Below are positions 16,954 through 24,503 of a DNA stretch of 35,635 nucleotides, piece by piece (the first letter of the stretch is position 1; the number at the start of each line of letters is the position of its first letter). A model generated the notes under the pieces. It searched no databases. It was not told the origin of the DNA and saw only the letters and a list, made by a program, of their open reading frames with translations. The position numbers and the translations under genes are program-made. The DNA is from an uncultured Duodenibacillus sp. (lineage in GTDB: Bacteria > Pseudomonadota > Gammaproteobacteria > Burkholderiales > Burkholderiaceae_F). Location: assembly GCA_944390145.1 (NCBI GenBank), contig CALXOY010000068.1:1-35635 (forward strand), in the 5' to 3' direction.

Positions 16954-18030
16954 TCAATGATTGCGCAGCCGCTGACGGGGGTTGACCTCGTCAGGCCGCG
17001 CAGCCTCAGACAACGTCCAGCGCGGCTTGGCGGCAAAGCTCAGGCGGTGCGCGGCGGCCTGGCGTTCCTCCGGCGTCATGTGCTGCAGGCGCATCATGCC
17101 CGCCACCGCAATCATGGCGCCGTTGTCGGTGCAAAGCCGCTGCGGTGGGAAGAAAACGCGCGCGCCGCGCTTGCGGCAGGCGGCAATTAATCCCGCGCGC
17201 AGGGTTTTGTTGGCCGACACCCCGCCCGCGACCACCAGCTGCTTGATGCCCGTCATCTTGATGGCTTTCACGGCCTTGGTGGTGAGCACGTCGGTGACGG
17301 CTTCTGTAAAGGCCAGCGCCAGATCCGAGCGGAATTGGGGATCGGCGGGGTCTTCCGCATTGTGCACGGCCGTGAGCACCGCGGTCTTTAGCCCCGAAAA
17401 GCTCATGTCAAGCGTCGGCGAATGCAGCATGGGGCGCGGCAGTTCAATCACGCCCGGGCGTCCGGAGTCCGCAAGGCGCGAGACCGCGGGTCCTCCGGGG
17501 TATCCTTCGCCCAACAGCTGGGCGGTTTTGTCAAAGGCTTCGCCTGCGGCATCATCGAGCGTTTCGCCCAGAAGCTCGTAGCTTCCGAAGGCATTGACGC
17601 GCATAAACTGCGTGTGCCCGCCGCTGACCAAAAGCGCGAGAAACGGAAACTGCGGCGCGGGGTCGGCAAGGCACGCGGAAAGCAGATGCCCCTCCAGATG
17701 GTGCACGCCCACGACCGGCAGCCCCAGAGCATAGCCGATGGCGTGTGCGACAGAAGATCCTACGAGAAGGGCTCCTGCAAGTCCCGGACCCTCGGTGACG
17801 GCAATCGCGTTTAACTCCTCCTTTTTGACGCCGGCCTTAGAAAGAACGTCGTCAATCAACACCAGCGCGCGGCGGATGTGGTCGCGGCTTGCGAGTTCCG
17901 GCACGACGCCGCCGTAGGCGCGGTGCATGTCAATCTGCGTGTGCACAGCGTCGGCCAGAAGCCCCTTTTCGCTGTCAATCAACGCCACGCCCGTTTCGTC
18001 GCACGAGCTTTCAATGCCGAGAACTTTCAT
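16954..18030 (-). CDS. tsaD: tRNA N6-adenosine threonylcarbamoyltransferase
   Basis: This 358-residue enzyme catalyses the last step of t6A37 formation on ANN-decoding tRNAs, together with TsaB and TsaE. It starts [19 protein letters not shown], the ASKHA phosphate-binding signature. The metal site is [11 protein letters not shown] (109-119, with H111 and H115), and the nucleotide region includes VSGGHTQF and GGPAVSRLA. Length is slightly above E. coli TsaD (337) owing to a C-terminal tail. The ribosome site is weak. A lipoprotein gene ends 37 bases upstream on the same strand, so they may be cotranscribed. It is an essential housekeeping gene. Confidence 0.97.
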   Translation of the reverse strand: MKVLGIESSCDETGVALIDSEKGLLADAVHTQIDMHRAYGGVVPELASRDHIRRALVLIDDVLSKAGVKKEELNAIAVTEGPGLAGALLVGSSVAHAIGYALGLPVVGVHHLEGHLLSACLADPAPQFPFLALLVSGGHTQFMRVNAFGSYELLGETLDDAAGEAFDKTAQLLGEGYPGGPAVSRLADSGRPGVIELPRPMLHSPTLDMSFSGLKTAVLTAVHNAEDPADPQFRSDLALAFTEAVTDVLTTKAVKAIKMTGIKQLVVAGGVSANKTLRAGLIAACRKRGARVFFPPQRLCTDNGAMIAVAGMMRLQHMTPEERQAAAHRLSFAAKPRWTLSEAARPDEVNPRQRLRNH

Positions 18031-18067
18031 GAGGTGTCAAACGTGAAAAATCAAAAACGGTGCCATT

Positions 18068-18565
18068 TTAGCGATGCGGCCTCGGGCGCGGTGGAGGAGG
18101 CGGAGGCATGCGCATGGGCGGCCCCCACATGAAAGGTCCCCAGAAGAAGCGGTCGTTGTAGAGCCGCTCGGCTTCCAGCTCGGCGCGCAGCTGCGCCTCG
18201 CGGCGCTTCGAGAGCTGCAGGGCGTTTTGCAGATCCTTTTCCAGGTCCGGGGCGTCCGCCGGCCGCTTCATCACATAGCGGTGCACGGAGGCGTTCGAGC
18301 AGATCACGATCGGGTTGGGGGAGGCAACCGTCGCGCCAGACGGCCACGTGTAAATGACGCCCAGAATTCGTGCGCACCCGTCGGCTTGACGCGAGGCATC
18401 GAGGTCGTCATTGGAAAAGGGCACCGCCACGGGCGTGACGCCGTATTTCTGCCCCGCCACGGTCGTCACCACGGCGCCCTCCACATCGCTTTCAAACCGC
18501 ACCGTGGTCGAGCACCCGGCAAGCACCACCGCGGTAACCACAGCCGTGAGAATTGTCGTGCGCAT
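18068..18565 (-). CDS. Small lipoprotein with Pro-rich tail
   Basis: This 165-residue protein has a signal peptide and lipobox VVLAGC (C18). The first half (RFESDVEGAVVTTVAGQKYGVTPVAVPFSND) resembles a PEGA-like beta repeat, in which a G.TP turn is typical. A later part is helical and charged (LEKDLQNALQLSKRREAQLRAELEAE), a likely short coiled coil. The tail is MWGPPMRMPPPPPPRPRPHR, Pro/Arg-rich. The family is not known to me by name. Periplasmic attachment to the outer or inner membrane is inferred; the residue after the Cys is S, favouring the outer membrane. It lies directly upstream of tsaD. Confidence 0.75.
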   Translation of the reverse strand: MRTTILTAVVTAVVLAGCSTTVRFESDVEGAVVTTVAGQKYGVTPVAVPFSNDDLDASRQADGCARILGVIYTWPSGATVASPNPIVICSNASVHRYVMKRPADAPDLEKDLQNALQLSKRREAQLRAELEAERLYNDRFFWGPFMWGPPMRMPPPPPPRPRPHR

Positions 18566-18662
18566 GGATTGCCTCGCCTTGAGATCCTTTCCCCAATTGT
18601 AGAGGCGGCGGAACCCGCAAAGTGCAAAGATTCGTGAGGCTTTGCGGCAGGCGGATAAGAAA

Positions 18663-18705
18663 AGCCCTCTGAGGCTGCGGGAAAATCCCGCTTTTTCAGA
18701 GGGCT
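18663..18705 (-). terminator. Intrinsic terminator after the second porin
   Basis: AGCCCTCTGA (18663-18672) pairs perfectly with TCAGAGGGCT (18696-18705) around an inner GCGGGA/TCCCGC hairpin. On the minus strand, the direction of the porin, it runs into TTTTCTT. It lies about 50 bases past the porin stop. Confidence 0.88.
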
Positions 18706-18752
18706 GGGCGTTCAGACAAGCTGAACGTTGGTCAAATGTTCACAAGAACAGA

Positions 18753-19952
18753 TTAGAACTTGTGACGCAGACCAACCATCACGCCGAACAGGTACGGATC
18801 CTGGTCGTCAACACCAGAAGCGGTGTACTTCAGGCTGTCCTGCGCATAGGTGGCAACAGCGTAGACGTCCGTGCGCTTGGAGAACGGATAGTCGTATCCG
18901 GCGGACACGATCCAACGGGAGAGTTCGTCGTCCTTGTGAGTCTTAGCACCGGAATCTTCACTGTCAGCAGCCTCGGCGTCCAGGTAGGCAGCGCCCACCA
19001 TAACGGTTCCGCCAGCAGCGGGGATGCCGGCAGACACACCAAGGCTCCAGCCAGTCATCTTGTTTGCAAAGCCAACGGTGCCGTTGAAATCAGGCGTGTC
19101 CATACCGGCTACCATGCCCTTCATCTTGCTGGTTTTGATTTCGTCAAAGTACTGAGCACCAGCGTAGAGCTTGACAACTTCGAAGTCGTAGTTGCCGCCG
19201 AAGGTGACGGTCAGACTATCGTCGATGTCGTTACCACCCGTCTGGAGAGAGCCGTTCGCGTCACTCCAGGTAGCATAGTTGATGGAGTCAACGGCGAAGT
19301 ACAGGTTCAGCGGGCCGTTGGCATACGTGGCGCCGATGGCGTAGTAGCGATCGCTCGTGGATTCGTTTTCATCGCCAACCTTGGAGGCGCCTTCGGTAAC
19401 CTGGTTGCCCATACCGTACTGAGCAAACACCTTGAAGCCGGCGAAGTCAGGCGTTTCGTAGGCAATCATGTTGTCCCACATGCCGGCGCCCATGGCCCAC
19501 GTGCCGGCCTGAGCGGAGTAGTCGCCCCAGGAGGTGCCGAACACGGACATCATGCCGTACTTGCCCCAGGAGGACACGCCGCCGTTCACAGAACCCAGGC
19601 GACCCATGGCAACCTTACCAAAACCGCCTTCGAGGAAGAGGCTCGATTCACGGTTGAAGGCCACGTCGTCGTCCACGCCGGTGTCGGACTTGATGCCGTT
19701 TTCAAGGATGAAGCCAACCGTCAGGCCGTTGCCAAGGTCTTCGGTGCCCTTAATGCCCCAGCGGGAGCCGGAAGCCATGCCGGATTCCATGGTGAAGTCA
19801 TCAAAGTCACTGTTGGCAGCGTCTTTGGTGTCATAGTCACCATGAACATACTGAAGGCCGGTATCGACGATGCCATACAGCTGAACGTCGGCAGCCATTG
19901 CGGAGCCGGCAAATGCGCCGAGAACGGCGATTGCAGCAAGAGTCTTTTTCAT
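18753..19952 (-). CDS. Gram-negative porin (second)
   Basis: This 399-residue outer-membrane porin has the signal peptide MKKTLAAIAVLGAFAGSAMA and a mature start ADVQLYGIVDTGLQY. The conserved block SRWGIKGTEDLGNGLTVGFILEN and the C-terminal LRHKF (terminal Phe for BAM recognition) are present. The layout fits 16-strand trimeric porins of Burkholderiales. Synonymous choices are strongly biased and the terminator is strong, as expected for an abundant protein. Its leader has a small hairpin overlapping the ribosome site and an upstream palindrome (19964-19998), hinting at translational control. It differs from the first porin in loops and has no Fur box that I can see. Confidence 0.94.
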   Translation of the reverse strand: MKKTLAAIAVLGAFAGSAMAADVQLYGIVDTGLQYVHGDYDTKDAANSDFDDFTMESGMASGSRWGIKGTEDLGNGLTVGFILENGIKSDTGVDDDVAFNRESSLFLEGGFGKVAMGRLGSVNGGVSSWGKYGMMSVFGTSWGDYSAQAGTWAMGAGMWDNMIAYETPDFAGFKVFAQYGMGNQVTEGASKVGDENESTSDRYYAIGATYANGPLNLYFAVDSINYATWSDANGSLQTGGNDIDDSLTVTFGGNYDFEVVKLYAGAQYFDEIKTSKMKGMVAGMDTPDFNGTVGFANKMTGWSLGVSAGIPAAGGTVMVGAAYLDAEAADSEDSGAKTHKDDELSRWIVSAGYDYPFSKRTDVYAVATYAQDSLKYTASGVDDQDPYLFGVMVGLRHKF

Positions 19953-20271
19953 TTTGATTTGTTCCTATAAAAATAGGGGGATCTTTTTGATCAAAAAGGC
20001 CCGGGGTTTGAGTCGCTGCGAGCCTGCAAGGAACTGCAGCACGCCCGAAAGCCATCACCCTTTGTTCCGAAAGGGTGAGTGCATTCTTGCGCGGAAGGTT
20101 TCAACATTCCAAAAGATGACGAAGCATCAAGTGTGAGTGATGCGTTTATGCAACACTTTTAACGCCGGACCTTTACGATTTCTCGAAAAGCCTTGAATGA
20201 CGGGCGATTTGGTCAAAATACATGGTGCAAATTGCAGCCAAAATGAACGCATCGAAGAAAAGGAGAAACAC
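19953..20271. promoter_or_regulatory. Porin-tautomerase divergent region (319 bp)
   Basis: This stretch has no gene that I can support. It holds the porin leader elements (listed separately) and a perfect hairpin CACCCTTT-GTTCCG-AAAGGGTG at 20056-20077. The AT-rich part around 20090-20220 may hold promoters in both directions, but no single pair of boxes is compelling. Confidence 0.55.
19964..19998 (-). promoter_or_regulatory. Porin leader hairpin over the ribosome site, with upstream palindrome
   Basis: On the minus strand the leader reads CCTAT-TTTT-ATAGG followed by AACAAATCAAA and the ATG. The 3' arm contains AGGA, the likely Shine-Dalgarno. Just upstream is a perfect 16-bp palindrome, CTTTTTGATCAAAAAG (19983-19998). 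The first may hide the ribosome site in the mRNA; the second may be a protein site or an RNA stem. Confidence 0.5.
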
Positions 20272-20487
20272 ATGCCCTACGTCAACATCAAACTCACGGG
20301 CGGCGCTGAAGCGCCCACGTCCGAGCAAAAGGAGGCGCTCATTGCCGGCGTCACAAAGCTCATCGCCGACGTGCTCGGGAAAGACACCACGCACCTGGTT
20401 GTCGTGATCGACGAGGTGCCGATGGAAAACTACGGCATCAACGGCAAAACCATCGCAGAGCTGCGCGGTCCGAAGACAAAGCCGTAG
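20272..20487 (+). CDS. 4-oxalocrotonate tautomerase-family protein
   Basis: This 71-residue tautomerase-superfamily member starts MPYVNIKLTGG, so after Met removal Pro-1 would be the catalytic base. Family marks include PTSEQKEALIAGVTKLIADVLGKDTTHLVVVIDEVPMENYGINGKTI. AGGAG lies about 6 bases upstream of the ATG. These small hexameric or dimeric enzymes interconvert keto and enol forms of 2-oxoacids; many family copies have no known substrate. It stands alone between a porin and an antiporter. Next, a hairpin terminates the convergent antiporter gene. Confidence 0.9.
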   Translation: MPYVNIKLTGGAEAPTSEQKEALIAGVTKLIADVLGKDTTHLVVVIDEVPMENYGINGKTIAELRGPKTKP

Positions 20488-20495
20488 GCCGGATG

Positions 20496-20537
20496 CAAAA
20501 CGGGCGGCCCTGTTGGATTGCCCATGGAGCCGCCCGT
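20496..20537 (-). terminator. Intrinsic terminator for the antiporter gene
   Basis: ACGGGCGGC (20500-20508) pairs perfectly with GCCGCCCGT (20529-20537). Read on the minus strand it ends in TTTTGC, so it serves the antiporter (20564-21874) and probably also ends the tautomerase transcript. Confidence 0.8.
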
Positions 20538-20563
20538 ATACGCCCGTCAAGCGGGTGGAAAAA

Positions 20564-21874
20564 CTACAGGAACTGCGCGCCCACGATGCCCGCAATCATC
20601 AGCGGGATGTTGTAGGCGATGAAGGTCGGCACGCACGTGTCCCAAATATGATCGTGCTGCCCGTCGGCGTTTAGTCCGCTCGTGGGGCCGAGCGTGGTGT
20701 CGGAAGCCGGGGATCCGGCGTCGCCCAGGGCGCCTGCTGCCGACATCAAGAGAATGGTGGCCGGAAGGGAGAATCCCACAGCCGAGCAAAGCGGCACATA
20801 GATCACCGCCAGAATCGGCACGGTGCCAAAGGAGGTGCCGATGCCCATCGTCACCAGCAGGCCGATGGCCGTGATGATCGTTGCGGCAAGCACCTTGTTG
20901 GAGTGCAGGTAGGGCACGACGCTTTGCACGAGTTCGTTCACAGCGCCCGTTTCCTTCAAAATCGCGGCATAGCCGCCGGCAATCAGCATCACAAAGGCGA
21001 TGAAGCCCATCATGGAGATGCCGCCTTCTATGTGCGCATCCAATTCTTTAAAGAGGAAGGCGCGGCCGAGGATCATCACGAGGAGGCCGATCAAAGCGGC
21101 AAGCGGCAGCGACTGCCAGACGATCTGCACGATGACGGCCAGAATGATGGCAAGCAGCGTCGCCCAGTGCTTGAACTCAAACTTGGTGAATTCCGGCGTC
21201 TTTTCCTCCATGCCGATCACCGGACGGTCCTCGTAACGGCGCTTTCTGCCGTACAGAATGAAGACGGCGATCAAAAGACCCACGAGCATGGAAAGACCCA
21301 GGATCCAGTTCACGGATGCAACGTCCGACACCGTTGTCTTCATGCCGCTTTCGGTCATGCTGTCGGCGACGATGCCCTGAAAGATCAGGCCGAAGCCGAT
21401 GGGAAACGTAATGTAGGGCGCCTTGAGGCCGAAGCTCAACGAGCAGGCCACCGCGCGGCGGTCAAGCTGCATCTTGTTCATGAGCAGCAGCAGCGGCGGA
21501 ATCAAGAGCGGAATGAAGGCGATGTGCACCGGCACGACGTTTTGCGACAGGCAGGCGATGAAGGCAAGCACCAGACAGAAAACCTTGGGGCGCGAGCCCA
21601 GGTGCTTGGAAATCCAGGAAACGAGCACCTGCATGAGGCCGGTGTGCGCAATGGCAACGGCAAAGGTGCCGAGCAGGATGTAGGAGAGGGCCGTGGTGGC
21701 GTTTGCCGAAAAGCCGTCGGCAAGCAGCGTCATGGTTTTGCCGATGTCGATGCCGCCCGTAAGACCCGCCGTAATGGCGGCCAGAATCAGCGCAAAAAGA
21801 ACGTTGACTTTTGCCAGGCACAGGACGCAAAGAACCAGCACCGAAAGAATGATGGGGTTGAGGAGCAGATCCAT
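20564..21874 (-). CDS. YuiF-type Na+/H+ antiporter family protein
   Basis: This inner-membrane protein of 436 residues has about 11-12 hydrophobic helices and resembles the COG2056 (YuiF) group within the Na+/H+ antiporter (ion transporter) superfamily. Signatures include SQNVVPVHIAFIPLLIPPLL, and near the end AAGALGDAGSPASDTTLGPTSGLNADGQHDHIWD. I start at MDLLLNPIILSV (21874), where GAGG is about 8 bases upstream; the longer open frame adds 23 basic residues without merit. Some relatives are thought to move amino acids such as histidine rather than Na+, so the substrate is open. It is monocistronic, ending at the hairpin 20500-20537. Confidence 0.85.
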   Translation of the reverse strand: MDLLLNPIILSVLVLCVLCLAKVNVLFALILAAITAGLTGGIDIGKTMTLLADGFSANATTALSYILLGTFAVAIAHTGLMQVLVSWISKHLGSRPKVFCLVLAFIACLSQNVVPVHIAFIPLLIPPLLLLMNKMQLDRRAVACSLSFGLKAPYITFPIGFGLIFQGIVADSMTESGMKTTVSDVASVNWILGLSMLVGLLIAVFILYGRKRRYEDRPVIGMEEKTPEFTKFEFKHWATLLAIILAVIVQIVWQSLPLAALIGLLVMILGRAFLFKELDAHIEGGISMMGFIAFVMLIAGGYAAILKETGAVNELVQSVVPYLHSNKVLAATIITAIGLLVTMGIGTSFGTVPILAVIYVPLCSAVGFSLPATILLMSAAGALGDAGSPASDTTLGPTSGLNADGQHDHIWDTCVPTFIAYNIPLMIAGIVGAQFL

Positions 21875-22196
21875 TGGAATGCCTCGAGAGGTTTGAAGGC
21901 GGCAAAAAAAGAGGCCGAACGGAAGAGCACGGCCGCGCCGCATTGTTTTTCAAATTGTTTCCGAGATAGTACCGCATTTGCCCGCGGCTTCGAAATGGCG
22001 GGAAAAATCAGGGCGTTTGGATCCAGAGGCCGGCGCCTGCGCGGAAGGCGCGTCGCCAGCGCCGGTTCGGCGTTTTTCAAGGAGCCGCGCATCTTCCTTA
22101 CAATGCGGGAAAACCATTTTCTTTTTGCAGCAAATGCGCAATGGGCGCAGGTGCTCTTTCAAGAACGGCGCTTGACGCCCTTTCGCAGATCTCATC
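21875..22196. other. Intergenic region between antiporter and rlmL-like gene (322 bp)
   Basis: No coding region is convincing here. The two genes diverge from it, so it must hold both promoters, but I do not see clear -35/-10 pairs. No hairpin or repeat stands out. Confidence 0.5.
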
Positions 22197-23369
22197 ATGA
22201 AGAATCCCGCTCATTTTTATGTCGTTGTGCCCCTGGGGCTTGAAGAACTGTGTGCGCAGGAGCTCAGTGCGCTTGACATTGCCGGTGTGCGCGTGCAACG
22301 CGGGGCGGTGACCTTCACAGGGTCCTTGCTTGATGCCCAGCGCGCGTGCCTTTACTGCCGCACCGCAAGCCGCATCCTGATGCGCGTGGGCGTTTCCGAC
22401 TATCAGGACGAAGAAGACATCTACAACTTTGCCTGCCGCACGAAGTGGGAGCGCTGGTTCGGGCCTGAGGCCACCATTCGCGTGGACGTCAATGCACGCC
22501 GCTCTCCCTTGAGAAGCCTTGACTTTACGGTGCTGCGCATCAAGGACGGCATCTGCGACCGCTTCATGCACTTCATGGATCAGCGCCCGAGCGTGGACAC
22601 CGCCCATCCCGACATCCGCGTCTTTGCCTTTGTCGATCCCACGCACTGCACGTTTTATCTCGATCTGTGCGGCGAAGCGCTCTTTAAGCGCGGCTGGAGA
22701 ACGGAAAAGGGCGAGGCGCCGCTCAAGGAAAACCTCGCTTCAGGCCTTTTGATGCTCGCGGGGTGGAACGCCGGAACACCGTTGCTGGATCCCTTCTGCG
22801 GGTCGGGGACGATCGCCATTGAGGCGGCGCTTGCCGCCTGCGGCGTCGCGCCGGGCTTAAAGCGTCATTTCCTCTTTGAAAATTTCTCCGACTTTGACCG
22901 CGAGGCATGGCGTGAGGAGCTTGAAGAAGCCAAGGCGTGCGTCAACATGCACGTGCCGGTGAAAATTGCCGCCAGCGACATCAGCACGATCGTAGTCGGA
23001 AAGGCCGAGCAAAACGCCCGCCGTGCGGGGCTCGGCGCCTTGATTGACGACGGGCGCCTCACGTTTTCCGCCTGCGACGCCCGTGTGGTCAAGCCCATTG
23101 CCGCAGAGGGGCTCATTGTGGCCAATCCCCCGTATGGCGAGCAGTCCAACCCCAAGAGCGCAACCGTGGCCTCCATGATGAAGGATGTGGCCGACAACCT
23201 CAAGCACAATTTTGCAGGGTGGACTGCTCGGTTTCTTACGAGCGACCGGAACCTGCCGCGGCAGATGCGCTTGAAGGAAAGCAAGAAGACGCCGCTTTTC
23301 AACGGTCCCCTGGAGTGTCGCTTCTTTGAATTCAATCTGGTGGCGGGCAGCTTTCGCGACAAGGCGTAG
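22197..23369 (+). CDS. rlmL: THUMP-domain 23S rRNA (guanine-N2) methyltransferase, RlmL-like
   Basis: This 390-residue SAM-dependent RNA methyltransferase is of the RlmK/L type, lacking the second (RlmK) domain found in E. coli. The N-terminal THUMP-containing part runs to about 160. The methyltransferase domain has LLDPFCGSGTIAIEAAL (motif I with the SAM loop), AASDIS, and motif IV NPPYGE, which marks N2-guanine methylation. E. coli RlmL modifies G2445 of 23S rRNA; the same target is expected but inferred. It is likely monocistronic. The next gene starts 124 bases later. Confidence 0.9.
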   Translation: MKNPAHFYVVVPLGLEELCAQELSALDIAGVRVQRGAVTFTGSLLDAQRACLYCRTASRILMRVGVSDYQDEEDIYNFACRTKWERWFGPEATIRVDVNARRSPLRSLDFTVLRIKDGICDRFMHFMDQRPSVDTAHPDIRVFAFVDPTHCTFYLDLCGEALFKRGWRTEKGEAPLKENLASGLLMLAGWNAGTPLLDPFCGSGTIAIEAALAACGVAPGLKRHFLFENFSDFDREAWREELEEAKACVNMHVPVKIAASDISTIVVGKAEQNARRAGLGALIDDGRLTFSACDARVVKPIAAEGLIVANPPYGEQSNPKSATVASMMKDVADNLKHNFAGWTARFLTSDRNLPRQMRLKESKKTPLFNGPLECRFFEFNLVAGSFRDKA

Positions 23370-23493
23370 CCGCCAGGCTTGAGGTGTGAGCGAAGGCTCG
23401 CACGACGGAATTCTGACAGGGGCTGCCAATTCGGGATAATTGACGCATTGACGAAAAGAAACACGCGTTGACGGCCGGTCGCCTGGGAGGCAT

Positions 23494-24201
23494 ATGCTGC
23501 AGCGAAAATCACGCGGCTCGAAGCATGAAAACCGCTTTGTGTTCCTCTTTGGCTGGCTTTTTGTTTTCGCAGGGCTTGTTTGTCTGGTGCTTGGCATCCT
23601 GGAGGTCGTGCAGACACGGCGCTTTAAGGCGATCGCGCAGCCAAGCCAGGCCGTCATCCTCTCCATCCGAGATAAAACAGAGGAGTCGCTCGGCACACCG
23701 GTCATTGCCTACGTCGTCGACGGCGTGACGCGCACCGGAGAGCTCTATTCGGTGAGCGGCGACATGGTGCCCGGCATGCGGCTTGTCGTGCACTTTGATC
23801 CGGCAAATCCATCCGACGTCCGCATTCTCGATCATGAAGGCATCATGGCCTTCGGTCTTTTTTTGATGAGTGCGGTCTATCTCTTTTTCGGCGCCGCCGT
23901 CATCGTCGTGCGCAATCGTAGCCGCCGGCGCGTCGAGCATCTGCTTGCCCGGGGCCAGCGCTATGAAGCCCGGATAGTACGCGTTGACACGGACGAGGAC
24001 AAGGTGATGGACGGCCGGCATCCCGTGGTGATTACGTGTGAAACCACGGATGCACGCGGCCGCACCCGGACATTTCGAAGCGGATCTATCTGGAGGCGCC
24101 CTGACGAGATTGACCAAAACCGCAAGGTCCTGGTCTACGTCGATATCGCCAATCCTTACAACTATTACGTCGATGGCGACAGCGTCATCAAGCATTCCTG
24201 A
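23494..24201 (+). CDS. DUF3592 domain membrane protein
   Basis: This 235-residue protein has two TM helices, about 17-40 (FVFLFGWLFVFAGLVCLVLGIL) and about 122-145 (MAFGLFLMSAVYLFFGAAVIVV). The region between them (QPSQAVILSIRDKTEESLGTPVIAYVVDG and onward, ending VHFDPANPSDVRI) matches the DUF3592 pattern of a beta-rich extracytoplasmic domain. A second beta-rich domain (YEARIVRVDTDEDKVMDGRHPVVITCE...) follows the second helix. GGGAGG lies just upstream of the ATG. The function of DUF3592 is unknown. It is followed by the tRNA-Glu gene on the opposite strand. Confidence 0.8.
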   Translation: MLQRKSRGSKHENRFVFLFGWLFVFAGLVCLVLGILEVVQTRRFKAIAQPSQAVILSIRDKTEESLGTPVIAYVVDGVTRTGELYSVSGDMVPGMRLVVHFDPANPSDVRILDHEGIMAFGLFLMSAVYLFFGAAVIVVRNRSRRRVEHLLARGQRYEARIVRVDTDEDKVMDGRHPVVITCETTDARGRTRTFRSGSIWRRPDEIDQNRKVLVYVDIANPYNYYVDGDSVIKHS

Positions 24202-24244
24202 TCCATGTTTGTCCATGGAAACGGAGGTGCCAGAATTTGGGCAA

Positions 24245-24269
24245 CAAAAAAGCCGCTTGCGTGCGGCTC
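24245..24269 (-). terminator. Intrinsic terminator after tRNA-Glu
   Basis: AGCCGC (24251-24256) pairs with GCGGCT (24263-24268). Read on the minus strand the stem runs into TTTTTTG. It lies 8 bases after the tRNA 3' CCA. Confidence 0.85.
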
Positions 24270-24276
24270 TTGTGCA

Positions 24277-24352
24277 TGGCGTCCCCATGGGGATTCGAAC
24301 CCCAGTTCTAACCGTGAGAGGGTCATGTCCTAGGCCTCTAGACGATGGGGAC
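24277..24352 (-). tRNA. tRNA-Glu (anticodon CUC)
   Basis: On the minus strand the 76-base gene begins GTCCCCATCGTCTAGAGGCC and ends in GGGGAC-G-CCA, so CCA is encoded. The acceptor stem pairs perfectly. The T arm is CTGGG-GTTCGAAT-CCCAT, and the anticodon loop is CT-CTC-AC, anticodon CUC. The D arm (TCGTCTAGAGGCCTAGGACA) is that of tRNA-Glu. It decodes GAG, the preferred Glu codon in a GC-rich genome. E. coli has only the UUC isoacceptor, so another tRNA-Glu(UUC) gene must exist elsewhere to read GAA. Confidence 0.95.
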
Positions 24353-24430
24353 GAGAGGCTTTCTTTTTTAGCTGAGAAGCGGCATTTTAAGAAAGAATCG
24401 GAAAAATGCAAGTCCCGTCTCGGGCAGTCC

Positions 24431-24469
24431 TTCTGAATGTTCAGAACGCAGCTCCCAAAAAGCTATGAT
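24431..24469 (+). promoter_or_regulatory. Likely sensor-operon promoter with overlapping inverted repeat
   Basis: A perfect 7-bp inverted repeat TTCTGAA-TG-TTCAGAA (24431-24446) overlaps a -35-like TTCAGA (24440-24445). After an 18-base spacer comes TATGAT (24464-24469), a good -10. The sensor ATG is at 24504. The arrangement suits an operator controlling the sensor-regulator-flavoprotein operon; which protein binds is unknown. Confidence 0.55.
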
Positions 24470-24503
24470 ATGCGGACATTTCACACGGACTTTCAGCTGA
24501 TCC

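Noticed and set aside
18642..19970. 442-codon plus-strand frame across the second porin
   Set aside because: Antisense shadow of a clear porin with a signal peptide and C-terminal Phe.
20903..22243. 446-codon plus-strand frame rich in His, Arg and Glu
   Set aside because: Antisense of the YuiF-type antiporter; composition is that of complemented membrane-helix codons, and no domain is visible.
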